DNA from: Bacillota bacterium
Lineage (GTDB): Bacteria > Bacillota > Clostridia > Oscillospirales > Ethanoligenentaceae
Assembly (NCBI GenBank): GCA_023391835.1
Contig: JAEWAE010000024.1
Location: 105,183 to 169,182 of the forward strand
Length of the DNA stretch: 64,000 nucleotides
Reading direction: 5' to 3'
Below are positions 8,574-17,995 of the stretch, in pieces. The notes under the pieces were generated by a model. It did not search any database. It was given only the letters and a program-made list of their open reading frames with translations, and was not told the origin of the DNA. The translations under genes and the position numbers were made by a program. Position 1 is the first letter of the stretch; each line of letters begins with the position of its first letter.

Positions 8574-9842
8574 TTAGAATTCCTCGACCACCGGGCATCC
8601 CTCCAGCCAGTCGACCATATTGACGACCAGGTAATTCCAGTTCTGGAATCCTGGGTTGAGGATCGGTTCACCGTTATCGGGCTGATAATTTTCATGAAGC
8701 GTGCCGAAACGTTCCAGATCCCGACCGAAGAGGCGAATCGTCCGACGCACCAGATCTTCCGCATCCTGCCGATAGCCGTAACGCGCCAGGCCCCTATATG
8801 CCATATAATTGGCGATCCCCCACACCGGCCCCAGCCAGTTGGAGGGGTTGCCGGTCGCCCGAAGGCTATACATTTTTTCCATTTTGGAAAGGCTTCGCAC
8901 CCCGTATTCCGCATGAAACGTCCGCGGATTGCGGTAATGCTCCCGCACCATGCGTTCGGCCTGCGCCGGAGTGGCAATGCCCGACCACATGGCCAGAAAG
9001 CCCGACCACACGCCGATGCGCTGGATCAGGCAATCCCATCCGCGGGGCATGCCCTGATGCAGCCAGGCGTCGTGATCGACCGGCAGGAGATTCAGATCCA
9101 CGCTGTAATAAAAGCCGTCGCGCTCATCCCAGCAGTTTCGGCGCACCGCCTCCTTCAGGTCATCCGCATCGCGCTGAAATTCGCGGCCGATATCTTCCAA
9201 ATGAAGCCGACTGCACAGATACACCATGGCGAGTAATTCCCGGTACATCAGGCAGTTGAGAAAAATGGAGCCCGAGCTTCCGACCGGGCGGAAAAAGGTG
9301 CAGGGGTCGTTATCCACCCCGATGGCGAAATCGTTCTGCCAATAATAGAGCCCACAGGCGTGGCGGCTGTGATAGCGGTAACGATTGAGAAACGCCTGCA
9401 GAGAATAGAAGCCGTCCCGGAGCCATTCCGCATCGCCGCCGGCCTGCTGCACGAGAAATGCCGCGTGCTGAGCCAGCACCGGCTTGTGCATATTGGTATG
9501 CCGCGTGTCGGCCGGCCGGACTTTCTCGATCACATCCCCCCGGGTCACAAACGGAGGAATCCATCCGTCCATGCCGCACCATTTTAGATAATTCTGTACG
9601 CAGCCGCGCTCATACGGCACGGCCCGCTCGCACTCGGCTTTGTCGGCAGAATCCAGCAGAATCTGCCGCAATGCCACATTGCTGAGCCACGAATCCCAAT
9701 CCCAAAGCACGTCGGCATACTGACCGCTGCCCGGTGTCAGAAACGGATAGGCAAAGATTCCGCCCGCCGCCCGGTACATGCCGCCGAAATCCCGGCACAG
9801 CTTTTGACGGATTAATTCGATATATGCCCGATCGTCATCCAT
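8574..9842 (-). CDS. MGH1/GH63-like (alpha/alpha)6-barrel glycoside hydrolase
   Basis: A 422-residue protein with the signature of trehalase/GH63/mannosylglycerate-hydrolase-like six-hairpin enzymes: VLWDWDSWLSNVAL near residue 50, AGLYYW-type helices, FLNCLMYRELLAMVYL, and the closing GNPSNWLGPVWGIANYMAYRGL plus HENYQPDNGEP. No signal peptide is visible, so it is likely cytoplasmic. It is transcribed alone from the promoter at 9906-9933. The ATG at 9842 is favoured over the one at 9848 because the GGGGG box sits 7 nt before it. The substrate is unknown; context suggests a glycoside released from pectin-like polymers. Confidence 0.68.
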   Translation of the reverse strand: MDDDRAYIELIRQKLCRDFGGMYRAAGGIFAYPFLTPGSGQYADVLWDWDSWLSNVALRQILLDSADKAECERAVPYERGCVQNYLKWCGMDGWIPPFVTRGDVIEKVRPADTRHTNMHKPVLAQHAAFLVQQAGGDAEWLRDGFYSLQAFLNRYRYHSRHACGLYYWQNDFAIGVDNDPCTFFRPVGSSGSIFLNCLMYRELLAMVYLCSRLHLEDIGREFQRDADDLKEAVRRNCWDERDGFYYSVDLNLLPVDHDAWLHQGMPRGWDCLIQRIGVWSGFLAMWSGIATPAQAERMVREHYRNPRTFHAEYGVRSLSKMEKMYSLRATGNPSNWLGPVWGIANYMAYRGLARYGYRQDAEDLVRRTIRLFGRDLERFGTLHENYQPDNGEPILNPGFQNWNYLVVNMVDWLEGCPVVEEF

Positions 9843-9905
9843 GTCCATTCCCCCATCTATTCGGCACTCTGAGCACCGCCCGGATGTGCAGGCGGCGTGC
9901 CCTCT

Positions 9906-9933
9906 ATTATAAACGGTTCACCCAGCAATTCAA
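9906..9933 (-). promoter_or_regulatory. Promoter of the MGH1-like hydrolase gene
   Basis: Minus-strand TTGAAT (9933-9928) and TATAAT (9911-9906) are separated by 16 bp, about 65 bp upstream of the start codon. Confidence 0.55.
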
Positions 9934-9998
9934 TATTTTACTGAAAATTTTACGCTTATCCAAATTTCCCAATTTCGTGTCAGAGTGCACAATAAATA

Positions 9999-10068
9999 GC
10001 GGAAAAGTCTTCGAACGTTTCATTCACTTTTCCGCATATCTATGAGATTTGACAGGCCTCTGTCAAAT
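9999..10068. promoter_or_regulatory. Two palindromes between the divergent hydrolase and ABC-transporter genes
   Basis: A 10-bp perfect inverted repeat (GCGGAAAAGT, 9999-10008, with ACTTTTCCGC, 10026-10035) is followed by a tighter 9-bp palindrome (ATTTGACAG, 10047-10055, GCCT spacer, CTGTCAAAT, 10060-10068). Both lie upstream of the ABC promoter. The compact second one looks like a repressor operator. The protein that binds is unknown. Confidence 0.4.
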
Positions 10069-10073
10069 GTGTA

Positions 10074-10151
10074 TTCTAAAAATCTGCTCATTCACCATGT
10101 AATTTGCCGCCGCCTATTTTCTAAGAATATGCTCACCCACCTTATAAATTG
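10074..10151 (+). promoter_or_regulatory. Imperfect 33-bp direct repeats upstream of the ABC promoter
   Basis: Two related 33-bp segments start at 10074 and 10119, spaced 45 bp apart, sharing TTCTAA-x-AAT-x-TGCTCA and CACC blocks. They lie just upstream of, and reach, the -35 box at 10156. Direct repeats in this position are typical of AraC-family activator sites, and the AraC-type regulator lies at the end of the same gene set (14262-16718). Confidence 0.4.
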
Positions 10152-10155
10152 TTCC

Positions 10156-10183
10156 TTGCATTGTCATATGGGATAATTATAAT
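10156..10183 (+). promoter_or_regulatory. Promoter of the sugar ABC transporter operon
   Basis: TTGCAT (10156-10161) and TATAAT (10178-10183) are separated by 16 bp. The leader to the first ATG is about 190 nt. The weak -35 box agrees with activator dependence. Confidence 0.5.
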
Positions 10184-10382
10184 ACGAAATAGACGAACGT
10201 GCTCCATTTTTTATGAATTATGACAGCAGCCGTTCGTTCCCCGACCGTTCTTGCCAGGATGGCTTCTCTGTTTTCTTCTTTTACGGACGGTATTCTCCTC
10301 GCGGAGACCGAAGAACGGATATCCATTATATATATACCTTGCCGCTGCATTTCCATTTTCAAAAAGGAGGACTCAGAAGCCA

Positions 10383-11327
10383 ATGCAGGCAGAAATCACA
10401 AATCGGCTGCCAAAGAGTAAGGGGCTCAGCACAGCCTGGAAAAAAATCCGAAGACACTGGGAGCTTTACGTGGTCATGCTCCCGGCACTGATTTATTTGA
10501 TCATTTTCAAATACGTGCCGATGTACGGCGTAGTGCTGGCGTTTAAAAACTTTAATCTTTCGCAGGGAATCCTGGGAAGCCCGTGGTGCGGCTTTCAGCA
10601 TTTTCGGGAATTCTTTTCTTCCTATGAATTTTCTCGGCTGCTGATCAACACATTAGGAATCAGTATTTACAATCTGGTCGCCTCGTTTTTTCCACCGATC
10701 ATACTGGCGATCGCACTCAATTATGTGACCAGCAAGGCCGTAGGAAAAACGGTACAGATGGTTACCTACATGCCGCACTTTATTTCCACTGCCATTCTGG
10801 TTTCGATCCTGTATCAGGTTCTTTCACTCAACGGCATCGTCAACCAGACCATTAAATCACTCGGCGGCCACGCCATCTATTTTATGGGCAATGCGGCCAT
10901 GTTCAAATCCATCTACGTATGGTCCGACGTGTGGCAGACGACCGGCTACAGCGCAATCATCTATCTGGCCGCTCTGTCGTCGGTGAATCCCGAGCTTTAT
11001 GAGGCGGCTATGATGGACGGCGCGTCCATATGGCAGCGTATCATCCATATCGACATTCCCGGCATCGTGCCCACCGCGGTGATCCTGCTGATTCTTGGCT
11101 GCGGCAAGATCGTGGACGTCGGTTACGAAAAAGTCTACCTGATGCAGAACCAGCTCAACACCAGCACCTCCGAGGTCATATCCACCTATGTGTATAAGAT
11201 CGGTCTGGTTTCCATGCAATACAGTTACTCGACGGCCATCAATCTGTTCCAGTCGGTCATATCGCTGATAATGGTCACACTGGTCAACTGGGTGTCGCGG
11301 CGTGTGTCCGACACGAGTCTGTGGTAA
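10383..11327 (+). CDS. ABC transporter permease, LplB type
   Basis: A 314-residue inner-membrane permease of the CUT1 carbohydrate family. It opens with KKIRRHWELYVVMLPALIYL and has about six membrane helices. The cytoplasmic EAA loop is visible as YEAAMMDGASIWQRIIHIDIPGI. It pairs with the permease at 11341 and the lipoprotein at 12328. AAAAAGGAGG lies 12 nt before the ATG at 10383. No ATP-binding subunit is encoded nearby; in this class a shared MsmX-like ATPase usually serves several transporters. The likely cargo is a pectin-derived oligosaccharide, judged from neighbours only. Confidence 0.88.
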   Translation: MQAEITNRLPKSKGLSTAWKKIRRHWELYVVMLPALIYLIIFKYVPMYGVVLAFKNFNLSQGILGSPWCGFQHFREFFSSYEFSRLLINTLGISIYNLVASFFPPIILAIALNYVTSKAVGKTVQMVTYMPHFISTAILVSILYQVLSLNGIVNQTIKSLGGHAIYFMGNAAMFKSIYVWSDVWQTTGYSAIIYLAALSSVNPELYEAAMMDGASIWQRIIHIDIPGIVPTAVILLILGCGKIVDVGYEKVYLMQNQLNTSTSEVISTYVYKIGLVSMQYSYSTAINLFQSVISLIMVTLVNWVSRRVSDTSLW

Positions 11328-11340
11328 GGGGGCGGAATCA

Positions 11341-12249
11341 ATGATGGCTAAAAAGCATACTTCCATCCACATGACACGCAGCGACATGACTTTCCATGTG
11401 ATCAATTATATCTTTCTGACGTTTAGCTTTCTGATCATCCTCATCCCTATTTTGAATATCGTGAGCAATTCCATCAGCGACCCGGGCGAAGTGGCTCTGG
11501 GCCGTGTCGGAATCCTGCCCATCCGCCCGACGCTGGCGGTCTATAAATACGTCATCACGGACCGGCAACTGCTGACAGGGTACGGCAACTCGCTGTTTTA
11601 CACGCTTTTCGGCACGATTCTCAGCGTGGTGCTGACCATTCTGGCAGCTTATCCACTGTCGAAAAAAGATCTCTATGGAAAAGGCGTGTTAACGGGGATC
11701 TTTTTCTTCACGATGCTTTTCGGCGGCGGCATGATCCCCACCTATCTGGTCGTCAAAAATCTGGGCATGCTTAACACCCGGTGGGCCATGATCTTCCCAG
11801 GCGCCCTTTCCATCTGGAATCTTTTTATGACGCGCACCTTTTTTCAATCGAGCATTCCGGAAGGGCTATGCGAAGCCGCCAATATCGACGGTGCCGACGA
11901 TTTCAAAATTATATTTCGAATCGTACTGCCCATTTCCAAGCCGATCATCGCGGTAATGGTGCTGTTCTATGCCGTAGGGCAGTGGAACGCCTATTTCAGC
12001 GGTCTAATGTATCTCACCAGTCAAAATCTGCTGCCTCTGCAGGTTGTGCTGCGCAACATTCTGACCAGTGCACAGACGCTTCAGGAAATGCAGGGCACGA
12101 CTACGCAGGATCAGTCTGCACAGATTCAAATGGTCGAAGCCATGAAATATGCGATCATTGTATTCGCCAGCGTGCCGGTGCTGGTTTTGTACCCATTCGT
12201 ACAAAAATATTTTACCCAGGGCATTATGATCGGCTCTATTAAAGGCTAA
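11341..12249 (+). CDS. ABC transporter permease, YtcP type
   Basis: A 302-residue second CUT1 permease. Visible are FLTFSFLIILIPILNIVSNS, the MLFGGGMIPTYLVVKNLGML segment typical of YtcP-like permeases, and an EAA loop (LCEAANIDGADDFKIIFRIVLP). It ends in FTQGIMIGSIKG, the standard tail of this group. It starts 13 bp after the LplB-type gene with a GGGGGCGG ribosome site. It should form the heterodimeric membrane pore with LplB. Confidence 0.88.
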   Translation: MMAKKHTSIHMTRSDMTFHVINYIFLTFSFLIILIPILNIVSNSISDPGEVALGRVGILPIRPTLAVYKYVITDRQLLTGYGNSLFYTLFGTILSVVLTILAAYPLSKKDLYGKGVLTGIFFFTMLFGGGMIPTYLVVKNLGMLNTRWAMIFPGALSIWNLFMTRTFFQSSIPEGLCEAANIDGADDFKIIFRIVLPISKPIIAVMVLFYAVGQWNAYFSGLMYLTSQNLLPLQVVLRNILTSAQTLQEMQGTTTQDQSAQIQMVEAMKYAIIVFASVPVLVLYPFVQKYFTQGIMIGSIKG

Positions 12250-12327
12250 ACCTGTCTTTCTCGGCCGGCCCGGAGCCGGGCGGCCGAAATAAGCGGTTTG
12301 CATACTATTTTCACAGGAGGAAACGCG

Positions 12328-14031
12328 ATGAAAAAGGCTGTGTCTCTCGTGCTGTGTCTGACAGTCGTAGCTTCTCTTGCATTCAGCGGCTGTGCCCAGA
12401 AAAAAACACAGGACAAATCTTCTACAGTCGGTCTGACGTCCGTCGGGACCTATCCGATCGTCAAGCAGAAGATCAACATCAGCATCATGACCCCCGCTCC
12501 CGCCGATTCCACCACTAACTATGACACCAACGCATTCACCAAAGAGCTCGAGGCAAAGACCAATATCCATATCAACTGGCAGCTCGTCCAGTCCAACTTT
12601 GTAGAAAAGGTGAATCTCGTAGTCGCCAGCGGTCAGTATCCGGATGTGATCGATCCGGGTGTCGGCGCGACTTCCCGTCTTTCCAAATCTACTGAGCTGC
12701 AGCTTGGCAGTCAGGGAATTCTGTTGCCTCTGGAAAACTATATTAACTCCGACATGCCCAACTACAAAAAAATCCTCAGCAGCAACACGGACCTGAAAAA
12801 GCTCATGACCACGCCGGATAAGCACATTTACAATCTGACCATGATCAATCAGAGTTATCACGTCACCTATCCGGAAAAAATGTGGATGAACTCCACATGG
12901 CTGAAAAACCTCGGTCTGAGCATGCCCACCACCACGGATGAATTCGAGACGGTGCTCAAGGCATTCAAAAGCAGCGATCCCAACAAAGACGGCAAGGCCG
13001 ACGAGATCCCGCTTAGCACCTGCAAATCGGGCTCGAATATCAACCTGGACGGCTTCATCATGAATGCTTTTACCTATACGCCGGCCAGCACCGACCGTCT
13101 CTATCTAAAGGATGGCAAGGTGACGATGAGCGCGGTGCAGTCCGGATTCAAGGACGGTCTGAAATACCTCAACAAGCTTTATAAAGAGGGCCTGATCAAC
13201 CCGGAATCCTTCACGCAGGATCAAAAGACACAGGTCAACATCAACGAATCTGGCTCGGCTCCGACCATCGGTGCGTTCCCTGCGCTGCGCGTCGGCTACG
13301 CCTGCAACCTCTCGCCCGTAAACGGCAAAACTTCCACCAGGTGGCAGCAGTACGAGGCTGTGGCTCCCCTGACCGGGCCGAGCGGTCTGAAAGTCGCCAG
13401 CTACGACCCCTACGGCGGGTATGTGCCGGAAATCTATATCACTAAAAACTGCAAATACCCGGCGGCCGTCGCGCGCATGTTCGATTACACCTATACCGAA
13501 GAGGGAACGATCCGTGCCAACGTAGGCCGCGAAGGCAAAGAATGGAGCAAGGCCGACTCAAGCGACGTAAATTATGACGGCAAGGCCGCAAAATACAAGA
13601 CTCTTACGGTCGACACCACCAAAACGGAATATCAGAACGTGAACTACGGCCAGCTCTTCCCGCTGAACGCTTCCGTGTCGTATCAGGATGAGTGGGCACA
13701 ACCCTCCAATCCGTATGATCCATCCGTACCCGCTCTGAGCGGACGCATGGTGGTATTTTACAAGGCGACCAAGGTCTATGCGAAAACCACCCCCGGAATC
13801 AACGCCGTACTCCCCGACCTTTACTACGCGCAGAGTGACATCGATCAGATTTCCCGCATGAAAACGACAATCAACGACTATGTCAACGAACAGGTCACCG
13901 CGTTTATCACTGGTAAAACAGATGTCGACTCCGGATGGAACAGCTATATTTCCCAGCTTAACTCCATGGGTCTGCAGAATTACATTCAGTTGATTCAGAA
14001 AGCCTACAACAACCAATACGGGAAAAAATAA
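12328..14031 (+). CDS. Extracellular solute-binding lipoprotein of the sugar ABC transporter
   Basis: A 567-residue secreted lipoprotein. The N-terminus is Lys-rich, then hydrophobic, then the lipobox SGC at about residue 23, so it is anchored outside the membrane. The mature part has the type-I solute-binding pattern of LipO-like proteins (KTNIHINWQLVQSNF; ASGQYPDVIDPG; FKSSDPNKDGKADEIPL). Codon use and composition match the two permease genes. An AGGAGG box precedes the ATG. A terminator-like hairpin follows at 14096. The ligand is unknown, but a plant-glycan fragment is likely. Confidence 0.88.
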   Translation: MKKAVSLVLCLTVVASLAFSGCAQKKTQDKSSTVGLTSVGTYPIVKQKINISIMTPAPADSTTNYDTNAFTKELEAKTNIHINWQLVQSNFVEKVNLVVASGQYPDVIDPGVGATSRLSKSTELQLGSQGILLPLENYINSDMPNYKKILSSNTDLKKLMTTPDKHIYNLTMINQSYHVTYPEKMWMNSTWLKNLGLSMPTTTDEFETVLKAFKSSDPNKDGKADEIPLSTCKSGSNINLDGFIMNAFTYTPASTDRLYLKDGKVTMSAVQSGFKDGLKYLNKLYKEGLINPESFTQDQKTQVNINESGSAPTIGAFPALRVGYACNLSPVNGKTSTRWQQYEAVAPLTGPSGLKVASYDPYGGYVPEIYITKNCKYPAAVARMFDYTYTEEGTIRANVGREGKEWSKADSSDVNYDGKAAKYKTLTVDTTKTEYQNVNYGQLFPLNASVSYQDEWAQPSNPYDPSVPALSGRMVVFYKATKVYAKTTPGINAVLPDLYYAQSDIDQISRMKTTINDYVNEQVTAFITGKTDVDSGWNSYISQLNSMGLQNYIQLIQKAYNNQYGKK

Positions 14032-14095
14032 AAAACCGACACGCCATCTTTTAAGCAGAATTTCCATTTCCCTCGGTACGCCACCAATCGGACGC

Positions 14096-14133
14096 ATATG
14101 GCTGCACAGGCAATCCCTGGGCAGCCATATTTT
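14096..14133 (+). terminator. Terminator after the ABC transporter operon
   Basis: A perfect 10-bp inverted repeat (ATATGGCTGC, 14096-14105; GCAGCCATAT, 14121-14130) with a 15-nt loop is followed by TTT. It lies between the binding-protein gene and the AraC regulator. Confidence 0.6.
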
Positions 14134-14261
14134 CCCATTTCAAGGGACTGCTTGCATTCACCCGGTATTTCCTTATAATGAAATAGGTATATTCGACGCC
14201 GGCTCGATTTCGATGGCATACGACTTGTTTGAATCGGATTTTCAGAAGGGAGAACGGCAGC

Positions 14262-16718
14262 GTGAATGTTCGAGAGAGATTCCGGCGTTTTTTCGCATAC
14301 CGTTGTTCACAATTTGCGAGGAGCAAGAAGCCGCGCGAGACGGACCGGCCGTGTAAATGGAAACTGCCCCGTTTTCATTTCAGCCGCACCGTTTTTTATC
14401 GGTTTCTTTATTCCTACCTTGTGATACTGATTCTGACCGTCCTGCTGTCCGCCATCACGTATCATCAGACCGACCGTGTCGTCACCAAAAATTGCCGGGA
14501 ACTGAAGCTCGCCATGCTCACGCAGGCCCAGAGCAACATTGACGACTATCTGATGCAGATCGACGAAATCAGTTCCGATCTGATCTTCAACGCCGATGTC
14601 AACACAATGCTGTATCAATCCACCATACCGGCCGGTTCGCCCGACATCTATAATGTGTATCAGCTTTCGCACAGCCTGCAGCAGAGCACGATCAGCAGTC
14701 ATTACTTCAAGGGGTATTTTTACATATTCTTCAAAAACAGCAGTCTGATTTTTTCCCACGACTCCACGTATAACGGTTTCGATTACTTTTATCAAAACGT
14801 CCTCAGCTATGACGGGGTCGATTATCAAACATGGTATGAGTCACTTTTTCAGGGCGGTTTCAGCCGGCATATCACACCTGCCAGGAATGTGACTCTCAAC
14901 GGCGTCAAAACCTCCGCCATCACATATGAGTATTCCCTGCCGTTTACCAATTCTTCCGACTCGAGCCTGGGCGCCGTCGAATTCGTCATCGAACAGCAGC
15001 AGCTGCAGAATCTGCTGGACAAAGCCAACATCCAGGGCAAGGGCTGGATCGGCATCCTGGATGAAAACGGCCGTATCATCACAAAGGATTCTGCACACCC
15101 GTATTATTCTTCGGCGCTCTTTTCCCGCTTTCATGAAAAGCAGGGATCGTTTTACCGCCGGATCGACGGCCAAAATATGATGGTGCTCTATGTAAAATCT
15201 TCATATAATAACTGGATCTATACGGCCATTCTACCCACAAGCGTCATTTTGTCGGATACCCTTTCCATCGAGCGGCTTGCCATCGGAATCATCCTGCTCA
15301 CCTTTGTGCTGGGGCTGCTGATTTCCTGTCTGCTCGCCCGCTTCAACAGCAAGCCGATCCAGAAGGTAGCCTCCGCCGTACGGGAATATGCCGGGCACGA
15401 CCGGCTGCGAGAAAACGCCGTGCATGAAAAATTCAATGAGCTGGACTACATCGAAGGCAACATTCACCATATCATTCAGGACAGCCGCATGCTGGAAGAC
15501 GGGCTGAAGAAAAACGTGACCGTGCTGCAGGATATTTTCATGGATAAGCTCATCCGAGAGGGTTTCTCCTCCGATGAGGAAATGACGGCGCTGATGGCAA
15601 ACTCCGGGCTGAATATTCAGGGGGAAATGTTCGAAGTCATGTCCCTGCGGATTCGGCCGGCAGCCGGCCAGATTACGTCTGCCGACACGGATGCGGATAT
15701 CGTCCGCCTGACCCTGCGCCGGTCGCTGCTGGAAATGTTCGGCGGCAGCAGCCATCTTTCCTCTGTTAGCAGCCGGGAATACGCCGTGCTGTTTATTTTT
15801 CCAACCGGTTCCGAGCTGGAAAACAAGCTGAAAATAACCGGTGCGATGGACCGTATTCTCAAACAAATGTCAGCCGAATTCCATTGCTCCGCACTTTTCG
15901 GCATCGGCAAGACATATCGGCATCCGGGAGAGATTCACACCTCCTACGCCGAAGCACGCCGGGCGCTGGCGCTCTGCGACGAGCTGGGCGGGAATGAATC
16001 CGCCGTGTGGTACGAAAGCCTCAAATATACCGTCAGCGGGTTTTACTATCCGCTGGATCTCGAAATACGGCTTCTCAATGCGTGCAAATCCGGCAATCAG
16101 ACCAACGTTACCCAAATACTGCAAAAAATCAAATCGGAAAACTTCGAGCAACACGATCTGACCCCCGGTATCCGCAAACTGCTGCTTTTCAATATGCAAT
16201 GCACGCTGATGAAACTCGCCCAGGAAGTGCGCATGCCACCGGATTTTTCCGCCTCCTTTGCAGAAGCCCGGTGGGAAAACGACAGCGATTCCGCTTTTTC
16301 CGAAATGGGGAACAATTTCCTATCCGTCTGCCAGATGGTCAACGGCAGCAAAAAAAGTCACAACGTCCGTCTGCGCGACAACATCCTCGCCTATATGGTG
16401 GCCAATTATACCCATTCCGACCTGTGCTCCGACAGCATCGCGCGGCACTTCAATCTTTCCTCCTCATATTTTTCTCAGTTTTTTAAGGAGCAGACCGGTG
16501 AGACCTTTACGAGCTATCTGGAAAATCTGCGGATCCGGGAGGCCTGTCTGCGCATTGAGCATTCCGATGCCCCGGTGTATGAGTTGACTGGTCAGCTTGG
16601 CTTCAACAGCGTGTATTCTTTCCGACGCTCATTCAAGAAGGTCGTGGGAATGACCCCTCTGGCCTATAAGGAAAGCACGGAACACGGGGACACCGACGGC
16701 CACACCGCACCAAACTGA
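14262..16718 (+). CDS. Membrane-bound AraC-family transcriptional regulator with extracellular sensor
   Basis: An 818-residue protein. One transmembrane helix near residue 55 (YSYLVILILTVLLSAITY) is followed by a ~250-residue extracytoplasmic Cache-like domain. A second helix (IGIILLTFVLGLLISCLLA) leads to a HAMP-like linker and a large cytoplasmic region ending in a double helix-turn-helix AraC domain (SDSIARHFNLSSSYFSQFFK; LRIREACLRIEHSD; FNSVYSFRRSFKKVVGMTP). This architecture in Clostridia and Paenibacilli normally regulates the adjacent LplB/YtcP/lipoprotein transporter after sensing a sugar outside. The start is taken as GTG at 14262 because AAGGGAG lies 9 nt upstream. The paired repeats at 10074-10151 are candidate targets. 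Confidence 0.85.
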   Translation: MNVRERFRRFFAYRCSQFARSKKPRETDRPCKWKLPRFHFSRTVFYRFLYSYLVILILTVLLSAITYHQTDRVVTKNCRELKLAMLTQAQSNIDDYLMQIDEISSDLIFNADVNTMLYQSTIPAGSPDIYNVYQLSHSLQQSTISSHYFKGYFYIFFKNSSLIFSHDSTYNGFDYFYQNVLSYDGVDYQTWYESLFQGGFSRHITPARNVTLNGVKTSAITYEYSLPFTNSSDSSLGAVEFVIEQQQLQNLLDKANIQGKGWIGILDENGRIITKDSAHPYYSSALFSRFHEKQGSFYRRIDGQNMMVLYVKSSYNNWIYTAILPTSVILSDTLSIERLAIGIILLTFVLGLLISCLLARFNSKPIQKVASAVREYAGHDRLRENAVHEKFNELDYIEGNIHHIIQDSRMLEDGLKKNVTVLQDIFMDKLIREGFSSDEEMTALMANSGLNIQGEMFEVMSLRIRPAAGQITSADTDADIVRLTLRRSLLEMFGGSSHLSSVSSREYAVLFIFPTGSELENKLKITGAMDRILKQMSAEFHCSALFGIGKTYRHPGEIHTSYAEARRALALCDELGGNESAVWYESLKYTVSGFYYPLDLEIRLLNACKSGNQTNVTQILQKIKSENFEQHDLTPGIRKLLLFNMQCTLMKLAQEVRMPPDFSASFAEARWENDSDSAFSEMGNNFLSVCQMVNGSKKSHNVRLRDNILAYMVANYTHSDLCSDSIARHFNLSSSYFSQFFKEQTGETFTSYLENLRIREACLRIEHSDAPVYELTGQLGFNSVYSFRRSFKKVVGMTPLAYKESTEHGDTDGHTAPN

Positions 16719-16789
16719 AAACCATTCGGGCGGCGATGTGCCTGCCCACATAGTCTGCGGGCCGCCCGGCAGCCTCCCGACAATGCTGC

Positions 16790-16827
16790 AAACGGCCGGC
16801 GGGAAAAAGAAACCCGTCGGCCGTTTT
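16790..16827 (+). terminator. Terminator after the AraC regulator
   Basis: A GC-rich stem (arms 16790-16803 and 16813-16826, core ACGGCCG / CGGCCGT) with a short A-rich loop is followed by TTTT on the plus strand and has AAA before it. It may serve both the AraC gene and the convergent LacI gene. Confidence 0.6.
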
Positions 16828-16833
16828 GACAGC

Positions 16834-16863
16834 GTGAGAAGGGCGCTCCGGCGCCCTTCTCAC
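16834..16863. terminator. Perfect 13-bp hairpin overlapping the LacI-gene stop codon
   Basis: GTGAGAAGGGCGC (16834-16846), a TCCG tetraloop, and the exact complement (16851-16863). The right arm includes the stop codon of the minus-strand LacI gene. There is no T-run, so it may be an mRNA 3'-end stabiliser rather than a true terminator. Confidence 0.4.
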
Positions 16864-17885
16864 GCCGGTTCTTCCCGGTGTACGGCCACACTGCCGCGCG
16901 AGATCAGCTGTGTATTCACCGTGACGCTGCAGCAGACCTCGCCGCCATCCTGCGCCACTTCAAGCAGACGGCGGACCGCAATGATCCCCATCTGCCGCTT
17001 GAAAACGCGCATGGTCGTCAGCGCGGGCTCGGTCACGGCGCAAAACGGCATATCGTCGAACCCGATCACCGACACATCGTCCGGTACACGGATGCCTGCC
17101 TCCCGCATGGCTTTGATTGCCCCCAGCGCAATAATGTCGTTGTCGGCAAAAAAAGCCGTGGGCAGCTCCAACGTCTGCCGCAGCCGGGCAAAATCCCGAT
17201 ACGCGCCGTCGGGCGTCGGTTCCACGTCGAACTGGCACCGCGGATCAACAGGCAGACCGGCCCGGCTGAGCGCCTCATGATACCCCTGCTCCCGTTCGGC
17301 AAAATTACGGATGCGCAGCGAACTGCGAAGATAGCCTATTCGACGATGCCCGGCCCGGATCAGGCAGTCGGTGGCATCAGCAGCCCCCTGGATATTGTCG
17401 ATGGACACCGTATTCACCGATTCGTTGGGGAAGCGGGCGTCCAGCAGGACCAGTGGGACGTGCACATCGTGCAGACGGGACAGCATCTTGCCGTCCGCTT
17501 CGGTGGCGAGGAGGATGATACCCTCCCCTTTCACCTGCTCGTTCAGATCGGCGCGGCGCTTTTCGATTTCCGTCTCGCTGAGATAGGTTATCACCAGATC
17601 GGCACCGCAGGACTGTGCTTCCCGATGAATTCCCTCGATCAACTCGGAAAAAAACGGAGTGTCGGAAACGATCCGGCCGTGTTTTTTGTAAATGATCAGC
17701 CGCAGTTGGGATATTCCCCCACGAGACATTCCCACCGGCATGTCGGCGTGATAGCCGGATTCTTCCAGCGCCTTCCACACCCGGGCGCGGGTGGCGTCGC
17801 TGATGCCGGCTTTATGGTTGAGCACCAGTGAAACGGTGGCGGCCGAAACGCCGAGTTTTTCAGCGATGTCCTTCAGTCTGGGCAT
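16860..17885 (-). CDS. LacI-family transcriptional repressor
   Basis: A 341-residue regulator. The N-terminal helix-turn-helix reads LKDIAEKLGVSAATVSLVLN, followed by the hinge region and a periplasmic-binding-like effector domain (VPLVLLDARFP; TAFFADNDIIALGAIKAMREAG; VSVIGFDDMPFC; TTMRVFKRQMG). It is the third gene of a leftward set with the GH140-like and DUF5060/DUF4038 genes, about 110 bp after the former. It probably represses that set; the palindrome across the -35 box at 20945-20959 is a candidate operator. Confidence 0.92.
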   Translation of the reverse strand: MPRLKDIAEKLGVSAATVSLVLNHKAGISDATRARVWKALEESGYHADMPVGMSRGGISQLRLIIYKKHGRIVSDTPFFSELIEGIHREAQSCGADLVITYLSETEIEKRRADLNEQVKGEGIILLATEADGKMLSRLHDVHVPLVLLDARFPNESVNTVSIDNIQGAADATDCLIRAGHRRIGYLRSSLRIRNFAEREQGYHEALSRAGLPVDPRCQFDVEPTPDGAYRDFARLRQTLELPTAFFADNDIIALGAIKAMREAGIRVPDDVSVIGFDDMPFCAVTEPALTTMRVFKRQMGIIAVRRLLEVAQDGGEVCCSVTVNTQLISRGSVAVHREEPA

Positions 17886-17995
17886 TATTCTTCACTTCTC
17901 TCATTGTTGTCATGGGCGGAGCCTCTTTGCCTATTATACTACAAATCCGGCTCCGTCGGCCGCCGCAGCGGAGTGCCCGGGCATCTACGGAGTAA

